This document shows positions 1 to 6,064 of a stretch of 7,183 bases of DNA, piece after piece; positions within the stretch are counted from its first letter, which is position 1; every line of letters begins with the position of its first letter. The DNA comes from Methanosarcinales archaeon. Lineage in GTDB: Archaea > Halobacteriota > Syntropharchaeia > Alkanophagales > Methanospirareceae. The DNA lies in NCBI GenBank assembly GCA_009618475.1, contig WJOV01000138.1, forward strand, positions 1-7,183. The letters are read 5' to 3'. The translations under genes were made by a program, and so were the position numbers. The notes beneath the pieces were generated by a model that saw only the letters and a program-made list of their open reading frames with translations, had not been told where the DNA came from and searched no databases.

Positions 1-87
1 GACGTAAGGTCTGGCTTCAGGATGAGTGACGAGGTTTATTTAGAAGCGGTACGGTTGGGAAAGGAAAACGGGACAAAAAGGAAATAA
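1..87 (+). CDS. Possible C-terminal end of a plus-strand gene, unidentified (5' end outside window)
   Basis: Frame 1 is open from the first base of the window to a TAA at 85-87, giving 28 residues with a charged, soluble-looking tail (it includes MSDEVYLEAVRLGKENG and ends in a basic GTKRK). The composition is typical of a real protein C terminus, but 28 codons can be open by chance and no family is recognised. If real, the gene converges on the nitroreductase gene, whose stop lies 74 bases further on. Those 74 bases contain only a weak imperfect hairpin (115-133) and no T-run. An internal ATG at 22 has no clear ribosome binding site, so this reads as a tail and not as a short complete gene. 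Confidence 0.4.
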   Translation, partial: DVRSGFRMSDEVYLEAVRLGKENGTKRK

Positions 88-161
88 GCAAGCCAACGAG
101 ATGCTGAGCAATTACTTACGTATCTGCGTTAAGAAACTGATGAGGTCAAGCATTGTGCTGT

Positions 162-905
162 TTATCCTTTCCTTCCAACTGGCATTATATATAATGGTGT
201 TTCTTGTTCCTGCATATTCATGATTTCTTTGACTTCGCTGTCGATAAATGCGCCTATGACTACCGTTACAAGGTCTAAGGAAACAGCCTGCAAATAAACA
301 TTCTGTGCCGCATGTCCAGCTTCTATATGCACATATCTAATTCCTCTTTCACCGTATTTCCACGTCGTTCGTTCATAAACCGCAGTGAATACGATGTCTA
401 TCGCAGCGTCTTTTACGCATTCCTGTCCGAGAGCAGCTTCTGCAAGCTCAGCCCTTACGTCCCCATCCTTAACTTTTTCCAGGTCATGTTCTTCTGGTCT
501 ATATCTGTAAACGCCTTTGTCAATGCCTTCTACATCTCCTACAACTAAGTATAACTCAAGCGGATAGAGTGCACCAGCAGAAGGTGCCGTTCTCCCTCCC
601 CCGGGCGAGGTAATACCCTGTGCAGCCCAGAGTAGCTGCGATACCTCCTCGACAGTTAAACTCTCGCCTGAATAAGCTCTTATTGACCTTCTTTTCGATA
701 ATGCCTCCTCTACTGATACGTTACTCGTATAGCTTGGTTCTGGAAGTTTTATTCTTTCGCCTACCTCTATTTTCTGCATGTTTTTCGTTTTTATGGGATC
801 CACCGGTTCAGGCTCATGCGGAATGAGAACCGAGAACGTTATTGCAATAGCCGTTACTACTACCAGTGTTGCAATCACGCCTAATATTATTGCTTTGGTC
901 GGCAT
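162..905 (-). CDS. Membrane-anchored SagB-type nitroreductase (putative FMN-dependent oxidoreductase)
   Basis: A 247-residue protein. Residues 5-28 are a single uninterrupted hydrophobic helix after MPTK, with no lipobox cysteine, so it is a signal anchor. The acidic, proline-rich stretch after it (HEPEPVDP) suggests the catalytic part faces outside. The rest is a nitroreductase-fold domain of the SagB/ThcOx subgroup: RRSIR at 72-76 (FMN phosphate-binding arginines in this family), LLWAAQG at 91-97, RTAPSAGALYPLELY at 105-119, HIEAGHAAQNVYLQA at 193-207 and a C-terminal MPVGRKG. Family members bind FMN and carry out two-electron redox reactions; SagB itself oxidises azolines in peptide maturation, but no YcaO cyclodehydratase or precursor peptide is seen here, so the substrate is unknown. 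Methionine 1 is chosen because the next Met (43) would remove the anchor. It starts 3 bases after the stop of the AlbA_2 gene without a Shine-Dalgarno sequence, so translational coupling is likely. Confidence 0.85.
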   Translation of the reverse strand: MPTKAIILGVIATLVVVTAIAITFSVLIPHEPEPVDPIKTKNMQKIEVGERIKLPEPSYTSNVSVEEALSKRRSIRAYSGESLTVEEVSQLLWAAQGITSPGGGRTAPSAGALYPLELYLVVGDVEGIDKGVYRYRPEEHDLEKVKDGDVRAELAEAALGQECVKDAAIDIVFTAVYERTTWKYGERGIRYVHIEAGHAAQNVYLQAVSLDLVTVVIGAFIDSEVKEIMNMQEQETPLYIMPVGRKG

Positions 906-908
906 TAT

Positions 909-2165
909 TCAAATATTTTTTGTTAGTTCTTTAACTTCTGTGGGATCAGGGGATCTGCTTGTAGAACCCCTACGAACAAAAATCTTTCCATCGGTGCGAC
1001 GCTGATAAGGTTTGTGCCTTCCTTGGGGTACAAAAATTAACAGAATTTTTTTATTATTTATGTCACATTCCACGGTTCTAAGTTGAATTGAAGGATTGCA
1101 GTTATTTTGTGCTATATCCCTTATCGTCCCCTCAAATCCCTTTGTATCGTCTACACCTTTAATGTTTCCTTCATCATCAACGCCCATAAGAATGATTCCA
1201 TCGTTTGTGTTTGCAAAGGCTACGAGTTCTTTAGCTAATTTGTCTGCTTTAACTTCTTCTTCTTTAAATTCGACTTGTTGATTTTCTCCATTTTTGATTA
1301 ATTCGAGTATTTCATCAGTTGTCATATCCATTCTCATTTCTTTCGGAAATCTACGCGAAAGCCACTGCCAGTAGTCTATCACCTCGCCCCTACTCTTGGA
1401 CAGTAAATATACATACACATCCTTAAGTGTGTATTCCACTGAAATGGTCTTCTGCGGCTGATCAAAACTAATATCTTCTTGTGTTTCTTCCCCTTCTTCT
1501 CCTTCACACCAAACTTTACCTAAAATATCCTTTAAAGCAATTTCTTTTGTCTCTACTTCTATATCTAATTGTTTCGAGTTTATTTTGACCGATTTAATCT
1601 TAGCTCGATAGTTAGGTAAAAGGATGATAATTTTGCCAATTAACCCATCATGCCCAAGTAGATCAAGACCTATCCAACTTTTAATAGCATGATAGGCATC
1701 AGGAAAAAGAGGATTTTTGAGTGTTAAGAGTGGTTCACTCTGAATATGAGTTCTAGAACGTTCATTGATACGCACCATGTACCAGTCGGCTGACCACCCT
1801 ACATTAAATAACTCATTTCCACTTTCCACAGGTCTTTCTTTTTCAAAATAAATTGATTCGTCCTTTTGAAGCGTGTGCCCTTTAATCGTAAATTTTTCTT
1901 CTGTGATTAAATGTCCCAGTTTCTTTGCCAAGTCATTAACGCTAATAATATCCTCAATCATCACAAAATCACCGTAGTCCAATGTTTCGGTAGAAGTATT
2001 CTTTTCATTTTTGTAAAGTGGCACAATCTTTGTAACAATGTTTTTCCATACATCGTTCTCTTTTACTATTGCACTTTGAACTTTAACATTTCCATAGAGC
2101 TCTTTATTGTTGTCCAAAATGGATAGAATCTCATCTTTTACCTGGATATTTCCTTCTTCTGACAT
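909..2165 (-). CDS. Schlafen-type AlbA_2 domain protein with an unrecognised N-terminal region
   Basis: A 418-residue soluble protein. Residues about 284-415 match the AlbA_2 / Schlafen (SLFN) domain, often annotated as a putative ATP- or DNA-binding domain: GENQQVEFKE (293-302), LAKELVAFANTNDG (310-323), GVDDEGNIKGV (328-338), then KILLIFVPQGRHKPY (373-387) and IFVRRGSTSR (395-404). E294, E299 and D330 or D331 could form the three-carboxylate set that makes some vertebrate Schlafen proteins RNases; the five-residue step between the two glutamates fits, but nuclease activity here is inference. Residues 1-215 match nothing I recognise. An acidic hinge (EGEEGEETQED, 221-231) separates them from a stretch with a YWQWLSRRFP motif (265-274). 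The gene lies 36 bases behind the truncated nuclease gene and 3 bases before the nitroreductase gene. It looks AT-rich (20 of 60 G+C at 1501-1560, against 38 of 60 at 4081-4140 in EF-2), which fits acquired DNA. Confidence 0.8.
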   Translation of the reverse strand: MSEEGNIQVKDEILSILDNNKELYGNVKVQSAIVKENDVWKNIVTKIVPLYKNEKNTSTETLDYGDFVMIEDIISVNDLAKKLGHLITEEKFTIKGHTLQKDESIYFEKERPVESGNELFNVGWSADWYMVRINERSRTHIQSEPLLTLKNPLFPDAYHAIKSWIGLDLLGHDGLIGKIIILLPNYRAKIKSVKINSKQLDIEVETKEIALKDILGKVWCEGEEGEETQEDISFDQPQKTISVEYTLKDVYVYLLSKSRGEVIDYWQWLSRRFPKEMRMDMTTDEILELIKNGENQQVEFKEEEVKADKLAKELVAFANTNDGIILMGVDDEGNIKGVDDTKGFEGTIRDIAQNNCNPSIQLRTVECDINNKKILLIFVPQGRHKPYQRRTDGKIFVRRGSTSRSPDPTEVKELTKNI

Positions 2166-2198
2166 AATTTTTTGTCCCGTTTTACGCCTCTATTTTGG

Positions 2199-2206
2199 AT
2201 TTTATA
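2199..2206 (-). promoter_or_regulatory. Possible internal TATA box for the AlbA_2 gene
   Basis: TATAAAAT on the minus strand, overlapping the TAA stop of the nuclease gene. It ends 33 bases before the ATG at 2165, so transcription would start near 2179 and leave a leader of about 14 bases. It resembles an archaeal box A, but such strings are common in AT-rich DNA. Confidence 0.3.
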
Positions 2207-3266
2207 GGCGGCAACTTTCCACCACCTTCACTCGTTTGGCTGTGAGACGGATGGTATTTCCCAGATAACGCTCATAGATACTTCCCAACAATTCTACGCC
2301 GATGACGTCAAAACGATAAGGGCATTTAGGAAAATAAAGCCCTTCGATAATCTTTGCCAGAAGACTTGAATCGAACTCATAGGTCTCGCAAGCGTGATGC
2401 TTAAATATCTCACCGTTTAGATCACCGTTTATCTGCCGAAAGAGGATGTTAAGATGATATTGAAGTGGTCTCCGTTTGCCCTCTCTCTTCCATAGTTCAG
2501 CCAATTCTAAAAGGCTCTTCGGTTCAACTATCTTCCTGTCCTCAGCAATGCGAATGAAGACGAATCTATCCAGGATTCGCTGTACCACCTCGTTCAACAT
2601 CCTTACGTTAATATCAGGATTTCGCTTATAGAGGTCTTTTGCGAGTTCCTCACGCCACCCTGTCATATCTGATAAGAATGATTTATCAACAGGGATACGC
2701 AAGCGCTTGCTCTGAGCATCCTTAAGAAGAAGTTTATCTAAAGAGCCAGAAGCCACCTCCTCTGGGGATAACATCCACAAATCATCGAGTTTTTTGAGAT
2801 AATCGGTGTATTTAAAATCGTAGATTATCCCCAGATTGGGATTACGTGGATCCGGCTTGAGAGAAGCATCAAATACTTTAAATTCCTCGAAGTCCGTGAG
2901 TACCACGATGAATACATCTCGCGTGTTCCATACATACGATTTTGCTTGTAGAATATGTGCAGTCTTGTCAAGAGGCTCTGATGGTGCCTTCGCTTCAACA
3001 TAAAATTTGCTTACCCCTTCAATACGAAAGTTGTAATCGGGTCTTCCTTTGGTCTCTCCTTTCTCAAGAATTACTTCTCGTTCAAAAGGTGAAAGTCCTG
3101 CTTTGTTCTCTATATCCCAACCCAGTGCTTCAAAGAATGGGTCAATGAAATCCCGGCGAGCTTGAGCTTCTAAATACTGTTTTGAAAGATAGAAATATTT
3201 ATCCCGTTCAAACTTCTCTACTAACCTACTGATTTTTTCACGAAATACCTCAATTGTTGTATCCAA
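2202..3266 (-). pseudogene. Truncated type IIG restriction-modification enzyme: N-terminal nuclease and linker only
   Basis: A 354-residue reading frame. Residues about 30-135 form a PD-(D/E)XK nuclease domain like HSDR_N: E33, RRDFIDPFFEALGWD (37-51), GRPDYNF (74-80, catalytic D77), VEAK (90-93, catalytic E91 and K93), and ILQAKSY (105-111). A helical linker follows and ends in VELLGSIYERYLGNTIRLT (324-342). In Eco57I-like type IIG enzymes of about 1000 residues this segment leads straight into a methylase domain starting with a GGVYYTP-like motif. Here the frame stops 12 residues later (KRVKVVESCRL), and no methylase or target-recognition domain follows. The start is TTG: no ATG lies between the upstream in-frame stop and residue 164, and GGGAGTG sits 7 bases before the TTG. 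The nuclease residues are intact, so a stable fragment with activity cannot be excluded. Without a methylase it could not act as a normal restriction system. Confidence 0.7.
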
Positions 3267-3312
3267 TCGTTTACACTCCCTTCTCCCTTATTCTTATTGT
3301 GAGTTTTTCACT

Positions 3313-3354
3313 TAACTTATATTAGAGTTGTTGCGATATAAAATGATATAAAAT
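3313..3354 (-). promoter_or_regulatory. Candidate promoter region of the three-gene minus-strand block, with a tandem TATA element
   Basis: The 10-mer GATATAAAAT occurs twice head to tail on the plus strand (3335-3344 and 3345-3354), giving ATTTTATATC twice on the minus strand, each resembling an archaeal box A. A third candidate, CTAATATAAG, lies at 3315-3324. Transcription from these would start about 25-60 bases before the TTG start of the nuclease gene at 3266. Which one is used cannot be told from the sequence. Confidence 0.4.
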
Positions 3355-3563
3355 GCACCCTTCTACGGCGTCCATTCCTCCTTGCATATTTCTCCTTTTT
3401 GCTGATCTCTGTTCTTATGGCTTTGTCAAATTATTCCGCAACAAGTCTATTAATTTAATTGTTGAAACTCTCAACAGCATATTTCCCGAGACATTTGATT
3501 TAGTGAATCGAATGCTCTTTTTCACGCACCTTCCACCGCCTTTTATAATCATGCACCAAACAG

Positions 3564-3598
3564 GGAGAAAGAAAAAGGGCGTTGAACAAATAAATAAA
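3564..3598 (-). terminator. T-rich tracts downstream of tRNA-Asp, likely termination region
   Basis: On the minus strand the tRNA 3' end is followed at once by TTTATTTATTT (3598-3588), and after a GC-richer stretch by TTTTTCTTTCTC (3576-3565). Archaeal RNA polymerase stops at T-rich tracts without needing a hairpin, so these are reasonable termination sites separating the tRNA from the accessory genes. Confidence 0.4.
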
Positions 3599-3671
3599 CG
3601 CCCAGGTCGGGATTTGAACCCGAGTCCGAGCCTCGACAGGGCTCAATGATAGGCCGCTACACCACCCGGGC
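3599..3671 (-). tRNA. tRNA-Asp (GTC anticodon)
   Basis: A 73-base cloverleaf on the minus strand. The acceptor stem GCCCGGG pairs with CCTGGGC, with one G-T pair. A short D arm follows (GTG with CAT, archaeal tRNA-Asp style). The anticodon stem is GAGCC/GGCTC around the loop CTGTCGA, with anticodon GTC at positions 34-36. The T arm is TCGGG/CCCGA with loop TTCAAAT, and the discriminator base is G73, the expected identity base for aspartate. The 3' CCA is not encoded and there is no intron. It is divergent from the EF-2 gene. Confidence 0.97.
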
Positions 3672-3689
3672 ATCTATGCTTTATAATCC

Positions 3690-3711
3690 ATTTATAGCAA
3701 CATTATAAATA
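3690..3711 (-). promoter_or_regulatory. Candidate TATA elements of tRNA-Asp
   Basis: On the minus strand CTATAAAT spans -26 to -19 from the mature tRNA 5' end, and TATTTATAA lies just upstream (3711-3703). The upstream element would place transcription start about 8-10 bases before the mature end, leaving a short leader for RNase P; the nearer one would start almost at the mature end. Confidence 0.4.
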
Positions 3712-3733
3712 CTTATATCTTTACGAGATAATC

Positions 3734-3741
3734 TTTAAATA
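3734..3741 (+). promoter_or_regulatory. TATA box (box A) of the EF-2 gene
   Basis: TTTAAATA matches the archaeal box A consensus. Its centre is about 46 bases before the EF-2 ATG, putting transcription start near 3762-3766 and giving a leader of roughly 20 bases that still contains the ribosome binding site. Confidence 0.6.
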
Positions 3742-3769
3742 TTAACTCTAACAAGAAAGAAAGAGGAAA

Positions 3770-3776
3770 GAGGTGA
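3770..3776 (+). promoter_or_regulatory. Ribosome binding site of EF-2
   Basis: GAGGTGA, a strong match to the archaeal anti-Shine-Dalgarno sequence, ends 7 bases before the ATG at 3784. It fixes that start for a highly expressed gene. It is clearly stronger than anything ahead of the three genes of the left block. Confidence 0.75.
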
Positions 3777-3783
3777 AACGAGA

Positions 3784-5970
3784 ATGGCAACAAGAGGTAA
3801 GAAAGCAGTGGAAAAGGTAAAACTATTGATGGACAAGACAGAGCGAATAAGAAACATAGGCATCATCGCTCATATAGACCATGGGAAGACTACTTTGACT
3901 GACAACCTTCTCGCAGGAGCAGGGATAATATCGAAAGAATTAGCAGGCGAGCAACTGTTTACTGATTCTTATTATCTGGAACAGGAGAGGGGGATAACGA
4001 TATTTGCCGCAACTGTGTCCATGGTTTATGATTACAAAGGTGAAGACCACCTCATAAATCTTATAGATACGCCGGGGCACGTTGACTTCGGTGGAGACGT
4101 GACGAGGGCGTTGAGAGCCGTTGACGGCGCCGTGGTTGTCGTTGATGCCGTAGAGGGAGCTATGCCGCAGACCGAGACCGTGCTGAGGCAGGCGATGAAA
4201 GAGAACGTGAAACCCGTTCTCGTCATTAACAAAGTTGACAGGATGATAAACGAGCTGAAAGTGGATGCGCGCGAGATGCAAATCCGGCTCGGCAAGATAA
4301 TAGACAAGGTAAACAAGTTGATGCAGGGAATGAAAAAGGATAAGTACGAGGATTGGAAGCTGGACGCAACAAAAGGAAACGTCGCTTTTGGCTCCGCGTT
4401 ATATAACTGGGCTATTAGCGTTCCGAGCATGAAGAAGACCGGAGTTAGCTTCAACGATGTATTCGAGTATTGTAAGCAGGAGAACATGAAGGAGTTGGCG
4501 GTGAAGTGCCCCGCTTATGAAGCAGTTCTTGATATGGTGACTGAGCATCTGCCCAATCCGTTAGAAGCACAAAAGTATCGAGTTCCGGTGATATGGCATG
4601 GCGATGAGGCGAGTGAGATAGGGCAGCGGATGGCGAGATGTGATAGAACGGGTGACGTCGCTTTTATGGTTACCAGCATCTCTGTGGACCCGCATGCGGG
4701 AGAAGTTGCCACCGGGCGGCTCTTCAGTGGAAGCGTGGAAAAAGGCAAGGAACTTCTCGTATCCGGCGTGTATAAAAAGAACCGGATTCAGCAGGCGAGT
4801 ATATACATGGGACAGGAAAGAGTAGAAGTAAGCAGTGTACCCGCAGGTAACATAGTTGCACTCGTGGGTTTGAAAGATGCTGTGGTTGGTTCCACGCTTT
4901 CTACTGTTGAAATAACTCCATTTGAAAGCATAAAGCATTACAGTGAGCCTGTCGTTACGGTCGCGGTGGAAGCGAAGAGCACGAAAGACCTGCCTCGACT
5001 GATAGATGTGATCAAGAAGTTTGCGAAAGAAGACCCGATGATACGTGTTGAGATAAACGAGGAGACGGGTGAACACCTGGTCTCGGGAATGGGCGAATTG
5101 CATCTCGAAATAATCACGCACCGGATAGAGCATGATGAGAAAGTTCCTATAATCGCTTCACCACCCATTGTCGTTTTTCGTGAGACCGTGGAAGGGAAGG
5201 CGGGTCCCGTGGAAGGGAAATCACCTAACAGGCACAATAAGTTCTATTTTGTAGTCGAACCGCTGGGTGCGGAAGTAGTGAAAAAGATACAAACTGAGGG
5301 TATAACCGTGGGCAAAGACAAGGTTTTGATGCGCGATAAGCTGATGGAAGCTGGTATGGACAAATTGGAAGCAAAGAAAGTCGTTAATATCCTCGAGGGT
5401 AACGTGTTGGTGGACATGACAAAAGGGGTTCAATATCTGCGAGAGACGATGGAGTTAATTCAAGAGGGGTTTGAGGACGTGATGCTGAAAGGACCTTTGG
5501 CAAAGGAGAAGTGCAGGGCTGTAAAAGTAAAATTGATGGACGTGAAGCTGCACGAGGATTCGATACACCGCGGACCTGCACAGGTTATTCCCGCGGTGCG
5601 AAGCGCTATACTTGCGGCTATTTTGCTCGCAGAGGCTACCTTCCTTGAGCCGGTACAGGAGGTTTTCATAAGCATCCCGCAGAATCTGCTTGGGAACGTA
5701 ACGCGCGAGATACAGGGCAGAAGAGGGCAAATATTAGACATAAAAACCGAAGGCGATGTGGTTTCATTGCAGTCGGAATCACCGGTGGCAGAGATGTTTG
5801 GCTTCGCTGGTGACATAAGGTCGGCAACCGAAGGGAGAGCGCTTTGGAGCACCGAGTTCGCTGGCTTCAAGCCCATACCTCAAAATCTGTTCGGCGAAAA
5901 GGTGATGGAAGTGAGGAAAAGGAAGGGTATGAAGTTGGAAATGCCGAAGGCATCCGATTTCGTGTCTTAA
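3784..5970 (+). CDS. fusA: Translation elongation factor 2 (aEF-2)
   Basis: A complete 728-residue cytoplasmic GTPase that moves tRNA and mRNA through the ribosome after each peptide bond; the length is normal for archaeal EF-2. All G motifs are present: AHIDHGKT (29-36), ERGIT with the switch threonine (68-72), DTPGH (95-99) and NKVD (149-152). Domain II follows (PHAGEVATGRLFSG region), then domains III to V. HRGPAQVIPAVR begins at His595, which is the position modified to diphthamide in archaea and eukaryotes. The GEGRG-type bacterial features are absent, so it is not EF-G. Transcription has its own TATA box and strong ribosome binding site. The flanking genes are tRNA-Asp (divergent) and asparagine synthetase (convergent), so the gene stands alone and is not beside rps7 and EF-1 alpha as in the str operon of many archaea. 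It looks intact. Confidence 0.98.
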   Translation: MATRGKKAVEKVKLLMDKTERIRNIGIIAHIDHGKTTLTDNLLAGAGIISKELAGEQLFTDSYYLEQERGITIFAATVSMVYDYKGEDHLINLIDTPGHVDFGGDVTRALRAVDGAVVVVDAVEGAMPQTETVLRQAMKENVKPVLVINKVDRMINELKVDAREMQIRLGKIIDKVNKLMQGMKKDKYEDWKLDATKGNVAFGSALYNWAISVPSMKKTGVSFNDVFEYCKQENMKELAVKCPAYEAVLDMVTEHLPNPLEAQKYRVPVIWHGDEASEIGQRMARCDRTGDVAFMVTSISVDPHAGEVATGRLFSGSVEKGKELLVSGVYKKNRIQQASIYMGQERVEVSSVPAGNIVALVGLKDAVVGSTLSTVEITPFESIKHYSEPVVTVAVEAKSTKDLPRLIDVIKKFAKEDPMIRVEINEETGEHLVSGMGELHLEIITHRIEHDEKVPIIASPPIVVFRETVEGKAGPVEGKSPNRHNKFYFVVEPLGAEVVKKIQTEGITVGKDKVLMRDKLMEAGMDKLEAKKVVNILEGNVLVDMTKGVQYLRETMELIQEGFEDVMLKGPLAKEKCRAVKVKLMDVKLHEDSIHRGPAQVIPAVRSAILAAILLAEATFLEPVQEVFISIPQNLLGNVTREIQGRRGQILDIKTEGDVVSLQSESPVAEMFGFAGDIRSATEGRALWSTEFAGFKPIPQNLFGEKVMEVRKRKGMKLEMPKASDFVS

Positions 5971-5987
5971 CTCTTTGTATTTGTTTA
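5971..5987 (+). terminator. T-rich tract after EF-2
   Basis: CTCTTTGTATTTGTTTA follows the EF-2 TAA directly. It is T-rich without a hairpin, as expected for archaeal termination. Confidence 0.35.
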
Positions 5988-6000
5988 CCTCCGAAATCGC

Positions 6001-6058
6001 AGCATGCTTTTCACTATTGTGACTTCCTTACTCACTGTGTTGAACTCATAAGCATGCT
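6001..6058. repeat. Pair of AGCATGCT palindromes between convergent genes
   Basis: The perfect palindrome AGCATGCT occurs at 6001-6008 and 6051-6058, exactly 50 bases apart, and both copies continue with TT. Because each copy is self-complementary, the two can also pair with each other to form a stem around a 42-base loop. The pair lies between the EF-2 stop and the asparagine synthetase stop, so it could serve as a bidirectional 3'-end structure or a protein-binding site. A chance occurrence is possible. Confidence 0.5.
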
Positions 6059-6064
6059 TGTAGG

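Larger units (their letters stand above)
3267..3598. other. AT-rich gap between the accessory block and tRNA-Asp; no convincing gene
   Basis: This 332-base stretch holds promoter-like elements for the minus-strand block, an inverted repeat CAACAA/TTGTTG (3439-3444 with 3459-3464) around an ATTAATTTAAT core, and T-rich tracts behind the tRNA. Two small minus-strand frames are open: 45 codons from an ATG at 3552 to a TAA at 3415 with no ribosome binding site, and 21 codons from an ATG at 3387 to a TAA at 3322 with GGAG four bases upstream. Neither resembles a known protein and both lengths are expected by chance in such DNA. A third minus-strand frame reads like a basic protein segment (FDKAIRTEISKKEKYARRN, 3430-3374) but is broken by TAA at 3502, 3457 and 3433. 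The plus-strand frame 3353-3649 runs into the tRNA complement and is not a gene. Confidence 0.6.

Noticed and set aside
115..133. Imperfect hairpin CTTACG/CGTTAAG between the first two convergent genes, considered as a terminator
   Set aside because: There are only six pairs with a bulge and no T-run on either strand.
130..150. CTGATGA considered as a C box of a C/D guide RNA
   Set aside because: The box C consensus is not met exactly and no matching D box with terminal pairing is visible.
3353..3649. Plus-strand 98-codon open frame
   Set aside because: It runs into the complement of tRNA-Asp, has no ribosome binding site and has a low-complexity, unlikely composition.
4561..5133. Minus-strand 190-codon open frame inside EF-2
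   Set aside because: It is fully antisense to a well-conserved gene and its translation resembles no protein; a shadow frame.
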